A stretch of 64,000 nt of DNA, taken from NCBI RefSeq assembly GCF_044464525.1, contig NZ_JBIQLE010000012.1, positions 44,246-108,245 on the forward strand, read 5' to 3'. Position numbers and translations under genes: made by a program. This DNA comes from Pusillimonas sp044464525. GTDB lineage: Bacteria > Pseudomonadota > Gammaproteobacteria > Burkholderiales > Burkholderiaceae_B. Under the pieces are notes generated by a model, which saw only the letters and a list, made by a program, of their open reading frames with translations, was not told where the DNA came from and ran no database searches. This document shows positions 34,885-42,740 of the stretch, piece by piece; the first letter of the stretch is position 1; every line of letters begins with the position of its first letter.

Positions 34885-35715
34885 TCAAGGCTTCACGAAC
34901 TTCAGCGTCATGCGGTCGCTTTCGCCGATGGCCTCGTAGCGGTCGCGGTGCTCATCCTTGTTGCGATACGTGGGCGGCAAGGCCCACACGCCGTTTGGAT
35001 GATCGGCCGTATCTTTTGGGTTTGCATTGACTTCCGATTTTTCAGCCAGCTTGAAACCAACGCTTTTCGCCATATCTATCACGTAAGATTCGTGCATGTA
35101 TCCAGAACTGGCGGTGGCGTCCTGGGGCATGGCTTCGGGAAGACGGTGCTCGACCACGCCAAACACGCCGCCGGGCTTCAAGGTGGCGTAGACGCTCTCA
35201 AATACGCGCCTCATATTGTCGTCGCCGTAAGACAGCCAATTATGCAGGTTGCGGAAGGTCAGGATGAGGTCGGCGCTGCCAGGCTGCGCAAAACTAAGAT
35301 CGCTGGGCGGTTCAAACACAGCCAATTGCACCTTGCCGAATCGATCCGGGTCGGCCGCCAATTTCTTCTTGAAATTTGCGGTGTAGCCGCGCCGGTTCTC
35401 TCTGGGGGAATTTTCGCTATACGCTGCGGCAATATAGTGGCCCTTGTCCCGTAGGTAAGGCGCGAGGATTTCCGTATACCAGCCACCGCCCGGGCTAAGC
35501 TCCACCACCGTCATCGCAGGCTGAATGCCAAAGAATGAAAGTGTCTCATAGGGATGACGAGCGGCATCGCGCTGTACATACGCAGGCGTGCGTTTATCGC
35601 TTGCGATGGCGGCTTTCAGGGCGTCGTCGCCGGGGCCGGCGGCCATCGCAGTAAAGGCCATGCCGAGGCCGACCATTGCAGCAAAGAGATGACTCGATAT
35701 TTTTACAAGGTTCAT
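34885..35715 (-). CDS. exported SAM-dependent methyltransferase-like protein
   Basis: A 276-residue protein with a clear signal peptide (MNLVKISSHLFAAMVGLGMAFTAMA, cleavage after A26) joined to a class I methyltransferase fold. Motif I is VVELSPGGGWYTEILAPYL; DLILTFRNLHNWLS and LKPGGVFGVVEHR follow as motifs IV and V. Homologues with signal peptides are known as a conserved but uncharacterised family. S-adenosylmethionine is not expected in the periplasm, so either the domain has another role or it acts before export. ATG 35715 is chosen because it begins the signal peptide; the frame extends 47 codons upstream. Confidence 0.84.
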   Translation of the reverse strand: MNLVKISSHLFAAMVGLGMAFTAMAAGPGDDALKAAIASDKRTPAYVQRDAARHPYETLSFFGIQPAMTVVELSPGGGWYTEILAPYLRDKGHYIAAAYSENSPRENRRGYTANFKKKLAADPDRFGKVQLAVFEPPSDLSFAQPGSADLILTFRNLHNWLSYGDDNMRRVFESVYATLKPGGVFGVVEHRLPEAMPQDATASSGYMHESYVIDMAKSVGFKLAEKSEVNANPKDTADHPNGVWALPPTYRNKDEHRDRYEAIGESDRMTLKFVKP

Positions 35716-36014
35716 GATCTTGATGGCGATAGGTTTTCGATATGCGTCGGAACTGAGCTTACTCCGGACGCGATAGTGTTCGCAGTGCGTCGGCACTGCA
35801 CTTGCCGCGCTTGTACCGGTTACTTTAAGACAGAATGGTAGCGCAAGCGTTTCCAATACGAAAATATGCTTGCAGCTTCATTTCACTGAATGTCGAAACC
35901 CGCCCAGTTGGCGGCTGAGCTGTTTCGAATGGTTTCGACACGCCCTGCATTACCGCTTTCAGGATTAGGATAAAGACATGACTTCATCCGCGAAAGCGGA
36001 ATTGGGAGACGATC

Positions 36015-36494
36015 ATGTTCCCTGCCCTTTTCAATGGCTCTTGCTCATCGCCTCGAGCCGGATCGCTCAGTTGGCTGCGCGGCATCATGGTGCTGAGCGT
36101 GGTTTTCAGCGTCTCGGCCTGCGCATACGACGGCGTCTACTACGGAGCACACGGCGGCTCTCACAGCAGCTACTACGGCGGCCAACAGGGAGCGTATCAG
36201 CATGGTTACCATGGCGGCTACCGCCATGGCTATCAGCATGGATATCAAGCGCCCCGATACAACCATTACGGCCATTCCCGGCTCAACCAGGCTCAGCGGC
36301 GGCATGAAGCAGAAATATACAGGCGCCACTTCGAATCACAAAAACGATTTGAGCAACGGCGGCACGAGGCCCGTAAGCATCCCAACGCGCAGCGCGGACG
36401 CCCCCATATTCACAAACATCGAAGCCCCAACGCGGGCTCGCGCCATCACCAACAGAGGCAGCATTCGGAACGCCCACAACATCGCCGTCGGTAA
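36015..36494 (+). CDS. His/Gly/Tyr-rich predicted lipoprotein
   Basis: A 159-residue protein with no recognised domain. A hydrophobic segment (about residues 23-36) ends in the lipobox VSAC, with C36 as probable lipid anchor. The next 45 residues are repetitive and rich in H, G and Y (units such as GYHGGYRHGYQHGYQ), followed by a highly basic H/R/Q-rich tail. Such composition suggests metal binding or attachment to the envelope. GGGAGA lies five bases before the ATG. A second possible ATG at residue 25 would give a shorter standard signal peptide. Confidence 0.65.
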   Translation: MFPALFNGSCSSPRAGSLSWLRGIMVLSVVFSVSACAYDGVYYGAHGGSHSSYYGGQQGAYQHGYHGGYRHGYQHGYQAPRYNHYGHSRLNQAQRRHEAEIYRRHFESQKRFEQRRHEARKHPNAQRGRPHIHKHRSPNAGSRHHQQRQHSERPQHRRR

Positions 36495-36544
36495 AACCCA
36501 GCCAGCCTTGGCCGTTCGTCTTGAAGCCCAGAACGTTTTCGTGC

Positions 36545-37423
36545 TTAACCCAACTCGAAGCTAGTGATGCCGTACGTGCGCGCGAGCGAGAGGTTGGGAG
36601 GTTCACGCGTGTACATGCGTGCGGTTTCAAACACGGGCCGCATGCCGTGCTCTTCGGCCAGGGCAACGGCCGCCGGATTGCATTGTGGAACGTCAAGATA
36701 AATGGGCATCGAATTTGTCGCTTTCGTAGTTAGCGCCAAAAAAAGCGCTCGCGCAGTTTCTGGCGTATCGGCGAACAGTGGGCCGATTTTCCATCCGCTG
36801 CGACATTCACGAATGACTCCGTAACCCGACCAGCCAGTCTGCGCCTTTCGCCCCAGGGCGAGTGATCCAGGCAGCATAATCCATTGGCGCAAAAACGCGT
36901 CACGGGCAGCGGGGAAAAAAGCGCGGTCATAAATAGCCAGTGCCGCGAATGGCAACGTATTCAGCGGCACGATATCGGCATCCTTGGATGCGGCGCTTTG
37001 CAAATCGCCCTGTCGCCATTGGCCCTCATAGCGGATATTGCGGTGCGCAAGTTGAAACCCAGAACGGCGATAGTTTTCCTGTTGTTCCGGTACGCCGTCC
37101 AGGCCGATGGTACGCTCACCCATCGCCGCAATGGCGGCCTGCCAAATTCGATAGCCATAACCTTTCCCGCGATAGGCGGGCGATACGATGTAGAACCCCA
37201 GAAAGGCATAGTCGCGGTTGTAGCGAACGATGGATATGGCCGCCACCGGAGTCTGGCCAAGAAGGGCTATCAGAAAGCCCCTTGGGTCTGCAGCATAGAA
37301 CGCTTCGGCATCGTGCAAACCGGGGTTCCAGCCTTCGGCGGCGGCCCAATCAAGCAGCATGTCGAGCTCGGGGCGACGCATCGGCCGGATGACAAGGCCG
37401 GCCTCGTCGGTGCCTGAGTTCAT
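36545..37423 (-). CDS. GNAT acetyltransferase with C-terminal YitH-like domain
   Basis: A 292-residue protein. The first 135 residues form a GNAT domain with the acetyl-CoA loop IVSPAYRGKGYGYRIWQAAI (residues about 78-97). The rest matches the second acetyltransferase-like domain found in YitH-type proteins (GYGVIRECRSGWKIGPLFAD, then LAEEHGMRPVFETARMYT). Substrate unknown. AGGAG lies six bases before the ATG. It follows the VOC gene on the same strand, about 45 bases from its stop. Confidence 0.85.
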   Translation of the reverse strand: MNSGTDEAGLVIRPMRRPELDMLLDWAAAEGWNPGLHDAEAFYAADPRGFLIALLGQTPVAAISIVRYNRDYAFLGFYIVSPAYRGKGYGYRIWQAAIAAMGERTIGLDGVPEQQENYRRSGFQLAHRNIRYEGQWRQGDLQSAASKDADIVPLNTLPFAALAIYDRAFFPAARDAFLRQWIMLPGSLALGRKAQTGWSGYGVIRECRSGWKIGPLFADTPETARALFLALTTKATNSMPIYLDVPQCNPAAVALAEEHGMRPVFETARMYTREPPNLSLARTYGITSFELG

Positions 37424-37468
37424 AAAAGACTCCTGGTCGGTTTGGCGTTACAGGACGCCGCTGGCCCT

Positions 37469-38065
37469 TTACTCGCCAGGCGCCCACAAGCGGGTCTTGG
37501 CATCTTTCTCGTACGCCATACCATTGGGATAAGAAATCAATTCGACGTAGGCGCCCCAGGGAGTCAATACATAATTGATCGACTGCCCGGCTGCAGGACC
37601 TTCTTCGATCTTCAGCGGCCCCATGAAGGTTTTCAGCCCCAGTGCCTTGGCCTTGTCTACTGCCGCCCCGACGTCTTCCACATAAAAAGCGATATGAAAG
37701 CCGCCATAATCACTATTGCGGGGCATTTTTGTGTTTTGATCCGGCGCGCTATATTGGAACAGTTCAATATTCGAACCTTCGCCACACCGCATCATGGCGA
37801 TCTGCTTGATGGCAGCTCGTGGGTGGACATCCACCAGATCCTGCATGAAGGTGCCGGTATCGTCACTGAATGGCCCGAAGCGCATCGCCTCTTCGCAGCC
37901 CAACACCTCGTGGAAGAATTCAACGCCTTGGTCAATGTCGGGCACCGTGAAGCCGATATGGTCGATGCCGCGCACCCCTGGAACCCCTTTGCTTTGTGCT
38001 GCGCCGACACTTGCCGCTGTCAAGAACAACGCGGTGCAGGCCGCAGATATAGCCAGTTTTTTCAT
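37469..38065 (-). CDS. exported VOC (glyoxalase/bleomycin resistance) protein
   Basis: A 198-residue protein with a signal peptide (MKKLAISAACTALFLTAASVGAA) in front of a vicinal-oxygen-chelate domain. The fold starts VRGIDHIGFTVPDIDQGVEFFHEVLG and its second half includes GFHIAFYVEDVGAAVDKAKALG and TPWGAYVELISYPNG; H and E metal ligands are retained. VOC enzymes include glyoxalase I, extradiol dioxygenases and epimerases; exported ones are little studied. AGGAGA precedes the ATG at 38065, and the longer frame upstream has no support. Confidence 0.85.
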   Translation of the reverse strand: MKKLAISAACTALFLTAASVGAAQSKGVPGVRGIDHIGFTVPDIDQGVEFFHEVLGCEEAMRFGPFSDDTGTFMQDLVDVHPRAAIKQIAMMRCGEGSNIELFQYSAPDQNTKMPRNSDYGGFHIAFYVEDVGAAVDKAKALGLKTFMGPLKIEEGPAAGQSINYVLTPWGAYVELISYPNGMAYEKDAKTRLWAPGE

Positions 38066-38242
38066 GTGTTGTCTCCTAGGGCCAGGCAATGGGGAAGACA
38101 CTACCCGACTTGAACTTTCTAGAACCAGAATCTCGGGTGAATCGCTATTAGCAATATATACCTGGATTCGGACTTCCACCATAGCCATGCGGTTCGGGGT
38201 TAAGGCTAAATAAAAATCTCCGCTGCCGTTACTCAAGGCTGC

Positions 38243-38713
38243 TCAGTCGCGCTTGGCAATGTCTTCGCGTTGCGCTTTCTGCAGCACTTGATCCAAAGCG
38301 CCTGCAAATGCACGCCTGTCCGCTTGGCTTAACGCGGCCGGTCCGCCCGTATCGACGCCGGCGCTACGCAATTCTTCCATCATGTCGCGCATCGCGAGAC
38401 GCTCGTTGATGCTGTCGGCGGTGAAACGTTCCCCGCGCGGACTGATGACCAGCGCCCCCTTGCGCAACACTTCGCTGGCCAGCGGTATGTCAGCGGTAAT
38501 GACCAAGTCGCCGGCCGACGCATGTTCAACGATATAGTCGTCTGCCACGTCGAACCCGCGCGGTACTTGAACCGCGCGGATCAAGGGCGACGGCGGCGTA
38601 TACAGCATTTGATTGGCCACCAGGGTCAGAGGCCGTTTCGATCGCTGCGCCGCCCGGTAAAGAATGTCCTTGATGACAGAGGGGCAGGCGTCCGCATCAA
38701 CCCAGATTTTCAT
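38243..38713 (-). CDS. YaiI/YqxD family protein (UPF0178)
   Basis: A 156-residue conserved protein of unknown function with a PIN-like nuclease fold. Start MKIWVDADACPSVIKDILYRAA, the middle DLVITADIPLASEVLRKGALVISPRGE and the end MEELRSAGVDTGGPAALSQADRRAFAGAL are diagnostic. The acidic residues in VDADAC and ITADIPLA could bind metal, but no activity has been shown for the family. AAGGG lies seven bases before the ATG. It starts three bases after the stop of the small gene upstream, so the two are co-transcribed. Confidence 0.92.
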   Translation of the reverse strand: MKIWVDADACPSVIKDILYRAAQRSKRPLTLVANQMLYTPPSPLIRAVQVPRGFDVADDYIVEHASAGDLVITADIPLASEVLRKGALVISPRGERFTADSINERLAMRDMMEELRSAGVDTGGPAALSQADRRAFAGALDQVLQKAQREDIAKRD

Positions 38714-38716
38714 GCG

Positions 38717-38983
38717 CTAACCCTTCAACGCACCGGCCAGCAGCGTGTTCACCAATTCGTTAACGCTGACGCCATCGGCCTTGGCTTTAGCGTTCAAGGC
38801 CGTAATCAATGGCTGATGCAATTTCACAGGGAAGGAAACCAGGCCGGCCGCCTGATCCAAGCGGCGCTGTTCACGACGATCTACAGCGGGCGCTGCCCCG
38901 GCATAGCGCCCTGGTGGAACGGCGGCATTGAGCCGGCCCGTTAGTTTCAGGGCTTTTTGCTTTTCGAGATCGGTTTTTTTCAT
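38717..38983 (-). CDS. small basic protein with ribbon-helix-helix-like C-terminus
   Basis: An 88-residue protein. The C-terminal part FPVKLHQPLITALNAKAKADGVSVNELVNTLLAGAL has the strand-helix-helix pattern of Arc/MetJ DNA-binding domains; the first 45 residues are basic and unordered. No toxin gene follows, but the YaiI gene does, three bases downstream. It might regulate that operon; this is inference from fold pattern only. Confidence 0.65.
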   Translation of the reverse strand: MKKTDLEKQKALKLTGRLNAAVPPGRYAGAAPAVDRREQRRLDQAAGLVSFPVKLHQPLITALNAKAKADGVSVNELVNTLLAGALKG

Positions 38984-39145
38984 GAAGGGCTCAGAATTGT
39001 GCGCGCGGCGATGGGCTTGCTAGGCAAGCATCTTAGAGGATAATGAGAAGACGCGTAATGTGGGCTGAGGCGAAATTTGCATTTGAATCTATCGCCACAT
39101 GTTGCTGAACCCATCCCGGCACCGCCATACCTTTCGGAGTCCTCC

Positions 39146-39448
39146 ATGAAGATCTTACAAGTCGATTTTCCCTCCCCCGGCCCGTTCGGCGCCGAAATGA
39201 GCAAAGCGATGCAGGGCCTGGCAGAAAGCATTGCCAACGAACCGGGTCTGGTCTGGAAGCTTTGGACCGAAAACGCTGAAACAGGCGAGGCGGGCGGCAT
39301 CTACTGCTTTGAAAACCTGGAAACGCTCAACGCATACAAAGACATGCACTCGGCCCGCCTGGCAGACATGGGCGTTACGGATCTGCGCATCAAGGTTTTT
39401 GACGCGAATATTCCGCTTTCCAAGGTCGACCGGTTTCCTGGACTGTGA
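39146..39448 (+). CDS. YdhR-type putative monooxygenase (dimeric alpha-beta barrel)
   Basis: A 100-residue member of the YdhR family: MKILQVDFPSPGPFGAEMSKAMQ, then NEPGLVWKLWTENAETGEAGGIYCFENLETLNAYKDMHSARL. These are stable ABM-fold dimers suggested to be mono-oxygenases acting on polycyclic substrates, without proof. GGAG lies seven bases upstream of the ATG at 39146. Monocistronic. Confidence 0.88.
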   Translation: MKILQVDFPSPGPFGAEMSKAMQGLAESIANEPGLVWKLWTENAETGEAGGIYCFENLETLNAYKDMHSARLADMGVTDLRIKVFDANIPLSKVDRFPGL

Positions 39449-39609
39449 TAAATAACAAACGCTACGCCCTGGTTCGGGCCACTCGCCGATTCCAGACTGC
39501 ACAACCTAGCTGCGGATAGCCGTCTCAGGCGAGCGTGTGCGGCAGCTCGTCCAACGGCGGCACAAGCGGCAAGCCAGTGACATCGCTCGGCCGTCGTGCC
39601 TTCATTATC

Positions 39610-39900
39610 CGCCCCCCCTGGTCGCCTTGGTTTGCCATGCGCCGGGCGTACTGCGCCACGTGAAGACCGCCGACGGACGACCATTGGTCGAGGGCAAAAA
39701 GGTAACTGGCTTCACCAATTCCGAAGAGGCCGGCGTCGGTCTTGCCGACGTCGTGCCCTTCCTCGTCGAGGACGAATTGAAGGCCAAGGGCGGTATCTAT
39801 TCGAAGGGCCCAGACTGGGAGACGCACATCGTGCAGGATGGCTTGTTGGCCAGCATGTCGCCCATCGGAGCGGATCCGCCGAGGTATCGGTGCGCTTCAT
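39610..39900 (+). pseudogene. decayed DJ-1/PfpI family gene
   Basis: In one plus-strand frame a run of about 85 residues matches the C-terminal half of a class I glutamine amidotransferase-like protein: LVALVCHAPGVLRHVK with the nucleophile-cysteine elbow, then VEGKKVTGFTNSEEAGVG, VVPFLVEDELKAKGG and WETHIVQDGLL. The N-terminal half with its GG-hP motifs is missing, no start codon or ribosome site is suited, and the expected end (TGQNPASS) is replaced by unrelated, probably frameshifted sequence. It is a dead remnant. Confidence 0.75.
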
Positions 39901-40032
39901 ATAAATTGCACCCTCCTTCGGGCGCTACACTTTTACACAACGTAGACTATTCAAACGCGGCTTCGGCGCCTGGTGCCTCTCCTCTGGCAGCGAATTGTCG
40001 AATCACTTCAAGAAAACCACTTCGCCTGCCAA

Positions 40033-40401
40033 ATGCCACACATCCTTATTGAATACACCCCCAATCTGGTCGACCTGCCGTTCGACGCCATGCTGGCCGC
40101 CGTCACACGCCGGCTGGCGGATAGCCCCGAAGTTGAAGACGAAGCAGACCTGAAAGCCCGAGTGGTATGCGCCGATCAGTTTCGCGTGGGGCTGGCAGAC
40201 AGCCGGCGCGGCTTCATCCACGTTACAGTCCGCATTATGGCCGGACGCACCGAAGAAGCGAAGAAGGATTTCAGCCAACGGGTGGCCGATGGCATGCTCG
40301 AGCACATGCCCACGTTTGATAAAGACATGACCGTGCATCTAAGCGTTGAAGTCGTCGACATAGAGCGCGGCAGCTATCGAAAATTCAAGCTTTCGCCATA
40401 A
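40033..40401 (+). CDS. 5-carboxymethyl-2-hydroxymuconate isomerase family protein
   Basis: A 122-residue tautomerase-fold enzyme of the CHMI family (HpaF). Mature proteins begin with the catalytic Pro2, here MPHILIEYTPNLV. Other family stretches are CADQFRVGLADSRRGFIHVTVRIMAGRTEEAKKDF and a C-terminus TVHLSVEVVDIERGSYRKFKLSP. It isomerises the ring-cleavage product of homoprotocatechuate or a similar muconate. No other hpa genes are near, so its real substrate is open. A partial second copy of its last 20 codons is found at 44235. Confidence 0.88.
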   Translation: MPHILIEYTPNLVDLPFDAMLAAVTRRLADSPEVEDEADLKARVVCADQFRVGLADSRRGFIHVTVRIMAGRTEEAKKDFSQRVADGMLEHMPTFDKDMTVHLSVEVVDIERGSYRKFKLSP

Positions 40402-40523
40402 CTACACAACATATCGGTGTTGGCCCGCTCTTCGAGTCATGCTTCGCGGAGTGCTGCAACGCGGCGCATAGTTCCGTGCCAGCACCAAGGCTGACAACGG
40501 GGCGCTTCGGATACTCGACACCA

Positions 40524-41735
40524 CTACTGACCAAACGTCTTCAATGGAATGGAAGCGTCCAGCACCTGGTCACTTACTATCCGCACGCCATCTGTGATTA
40601 GCTTTCGGGCGGCCATGTGATCGGCAGGTGCATTGACGGATTCCACACAGGCCAGGACGTTATTATCAAAATACAGCACCGAGAACTTGCCTTGGGCTGG
40701 GTCTCCGCGTATGAGCCGATCGTGATGCGTATCCGGAATACCGGCGATCTGTATACGCAAAGCGCCTTGTTCAGACCAGAACCAGGGCAGGGCCGTGTAA
40801 GGTTGGGCCATGCCGGCTAGGGTCTGCGCCGCACAGCGGGCCTGGTCGTTCGCGTTCTGAACCGACTCCAAACGAACGTGGCGACCCAGCGGCGCAAACG
40901 GGAAAGCCGTGCAATCACCGATCGCCAGTATCAGCGGATCGCTGGTTACCATATGAGCATCGACAACGACGCCCTTCTCACACACCAGACCGGCCTCCCG
41001 AGCCAGTTCGTCGTTGGGGCTGGCTCCGATCCCGACAATGACGAGATCGACAGGCAGGAGGTCGTCCGAAACCTGCGCGGCGTGAATCGCATTGCCGCTT
41101 ATCTCGAACCCTTCCACGATGGTATCGAGCCGCACATCCACGCCCGCCGCACGGTGGCTAGCCAGCACGTACGCCGACAATTCCGGCGACACGGACCTGG
41201 CCAACAGACGCGGGCCGGCCTCGACCAAGACAACCTGCTTACCCAATTGGGCCGCAGTCGCAGCAACCTCCAAACCGATAAAGCCGCCCCCGACAATCAG
41301 TATGCTCTTCGCGCCGGCAAGACGCTCACGCAGGCGTGCCGCATCATCCAGATTGCGCAAGGTGAGCACGTTATCCAAGCCGGAAGGCAAGCCGGGAAGT
41401 ACACGCGCCCTCGCCCCTGTGGCCAGCACAAGGTGGTCGTAAGGCAGCGTCAAACCACCCGCCAATTCAACGTGGCGCTTGTCGCGCGAAATGCGCTGCA
41501 CGCGACTGGAAAGACGCCAGTTCGCACCTTTTCCAGCATAGTAATCTGCACTGCGAAGCCAGGCTGCAGTGGGCTCTGCGTCCTTTAAGTAAGCTTTGGA
41601 CAACGGCGGCCGGTGATAAGGCAGGTAAGCCTCTTCGCTGACCAGCTCTACCCTGGCTTCGATCTGCTGTTCGGCCAGGCTGGCGCAAAACTGGGCGGCG
41701 GCATGTCCGCCCCCCACCACAACGATGTTCATCAT
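40524..41735 (-). CDS. NAD(P)H-dependent ferredoxin reductase of the P450 system
   Basis: A 403-residue FAD protein of the putidaredoxin/rubredoxin reductase family. It has the FAD fingerprint IVVVGGGHAAAQFCASL at the N-terminus, YHRPPLSKAYL, the central NAD fold SILIVGGGFIGLEVAATAAQLG, and AIGDCTAFPF as second FAD motif. It should pass electrons from NADH to the adjacent [2Fe-2S] ferredoxin. AAGGAA lies five bases before the ATG at 41735. It is the last gene of the P450 unit; a MarR gene lies between it and the ferredoxin. Confidence 0.93.
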   Translation of the reverse strand: MMNIVVVGGGHAAAQFCASLAEQQIEARVELVSEEAYLPYHRPPLSKAYLKDAEPTAAWLRSADYYAGKGANWRLSSRVQRISRDKRHVELAGGLTLPYDHLVLATGARARVLPGLPSGLDNVLTLRNLDDAARLRERLAGAKSILIVGGGFIGLEVAATAAQLGKQVVLVEAGPRLLARSVSPELSAYVLASHRAAGVDVRLDTIVEGFEISGNAIHAAQVSDDLLPVDLVIVGIGASPNDELAREAGLVCEKGVVVDAHMVTSDPLILAIGDCTAFPFAPLGRHVRLESVQNANDQARCAAQTLAGMAQPYTALPWFWSEQGALRIQIAGIPDTHHDRLIRGDPAQGKFSVLYFDNNVLACVESVNAPADHMAARKLITDGVRIVSDQVLDASIPLKTFGQ

Positions 41736-41756
41736 TGCTGTTCCTTGGAAATATTT

Positions 41757-42371
41757 TTACTTGTCGTGGGCCGGATTAATGACGTGCTGACGCAGATACT
41801 GCTGCGTGGTTTTTTCCACATGTGGCAGATTGGCATGCAGTCTATGCAGCATATCGATCAAGACGGCTGCTTCCTGGGGCTTCAAGCAGGACAGGAACGC
41901 TTGCTCGCGCGCGAGCGCCACGGCCTTGATTTCGTCGTGCTTGCGCCGGCCGGCCGAAGTTAACGTGGCGTAACGCACTCGACCGTCGCGAGGGTCATGA
42001 GAAAAGGTGATAAAGCCTTTCTCGTACATGCTCTTGAAGCAACGGCTGACAGAGCCCTTGTCCATGCCGATCAGCTTGCACACCATATTGACCGACACTT
42101 TCTCGTCAAGCGCCAGCATGACCAGCACCCGCCATATCTCGATACCGACCCCGAAATGCTTGCGATAGACAGCAGCGGCTCCCGATGCCAATTTCGTAGC
42201 GACAAAAGTAAAATAGGCCGGCGCATAGTTTTCGAGGTCTAGCCCATCGGCCTGCCAAGCAGGTTCGGCCGAGGCCTTCTTTGTTCGAGCGGTTGCGCTG
42301 GATTTCTTGCTCTCGCCTTCGGTCTCGATCAACTTGGATGATTTCGGTGCCGAATGAGTGGATTTTTTCAT
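41757..42371 (-). CDS. MarR-family regulator within the P450 operon
   Basis: A 204-residue regulator with a 50-residue basic, low-complexity leader (KKSTHSAPKSSKL and on) ahead of the winged helix. The DNA-binding core is EIWRVLVMLALDEKVSVNMVCKLIGMDKGSVSRCFKSMYEKGFI, with wing DPRDGRVRYATLTSAGRRKH. It lies between the ferredoxin and reductase genes on the same strand and is likely the repressor binding the paired palindromes in the P450 promoter. Start 42371 begins the conserved length; the frame extends further upstream into the ferredoxin gene without support. Confidence 0.88.
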   Translation of the reverse strand: MKKSTHSAPKSSKLIETEGESKKSSATARTKKASAEPAWQADGLDLENYAPAYFTFVATKLASGAAAVYRKHFGVGIEIWRVLVMLALDEKVSVNMVCKLIGMDKGSVSRCFKSMYEKGFITFSHDPRDGRVRYATLTSAGRRKHDEIKAVALAREQAFLSCLKPQEAAVLIDMLHRLHANLPHVEKTTQQYLRQHVINPAHDK

Positions 42372-42403
42372 TACATCATGTCCGGCGAAGCAATTCGTCG
42401 CCG

Positions 42404-42724
42404 CTATTGTTGAGTTTCCGGTAAGTGGACAGTAATCATATCGCCTTCGCTGACCACAAGTTGGCAGCCCAAACGACTGGTGTCGCGCAAGGGGGCTGCT
42501 GTGCATTCAAGCATTTCCTGCTCTGGCTTGCTGGGTGCATCGAACTTGCTCAAATCGCCCTCGTCCACATAGACATGGCAGGTCGCGCACATCGCCGAGC
42601 CGCCGCATTCTCCGACGATACCCTCCAAGCCGCCGTCAACGGCGGCCTGCATAACGTTCGTTCCGGCGCGAACGGCCAACACCGTTTCCGTTCCCGCCGA
42701 GTCAATGTACTTGATACTTGTCAC
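42404..42724 (-). CDS. [2Fe-2S] ferredoxin, putidaredoxin type
   Basis: A 106-residue vertebrate-type ferredoxin that hands electrons to cytochrome P450. Cluster ligands C40, C46, C49 and C87 have the putidaredoxin/adrenodoxin spacing (C-x5-C-x2-C), and the C-terminus is short. It lies 16 bases after the P450 stop, so the two are translated from one message. Confidence 0.94.
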   Translation of the reverse strand: MTSIKYIDSAGTETVLAVRAGTNVMQAAVDGGLEGIVGECGGSAMCATCHVYVDEGDLSKFDAPSKPEQEMLECTAAPLRDTSRLGCQLVVSEGDMITVHLPETQQ

Positions 42725-42740
42725 GTGTGCTTCCTATAGA

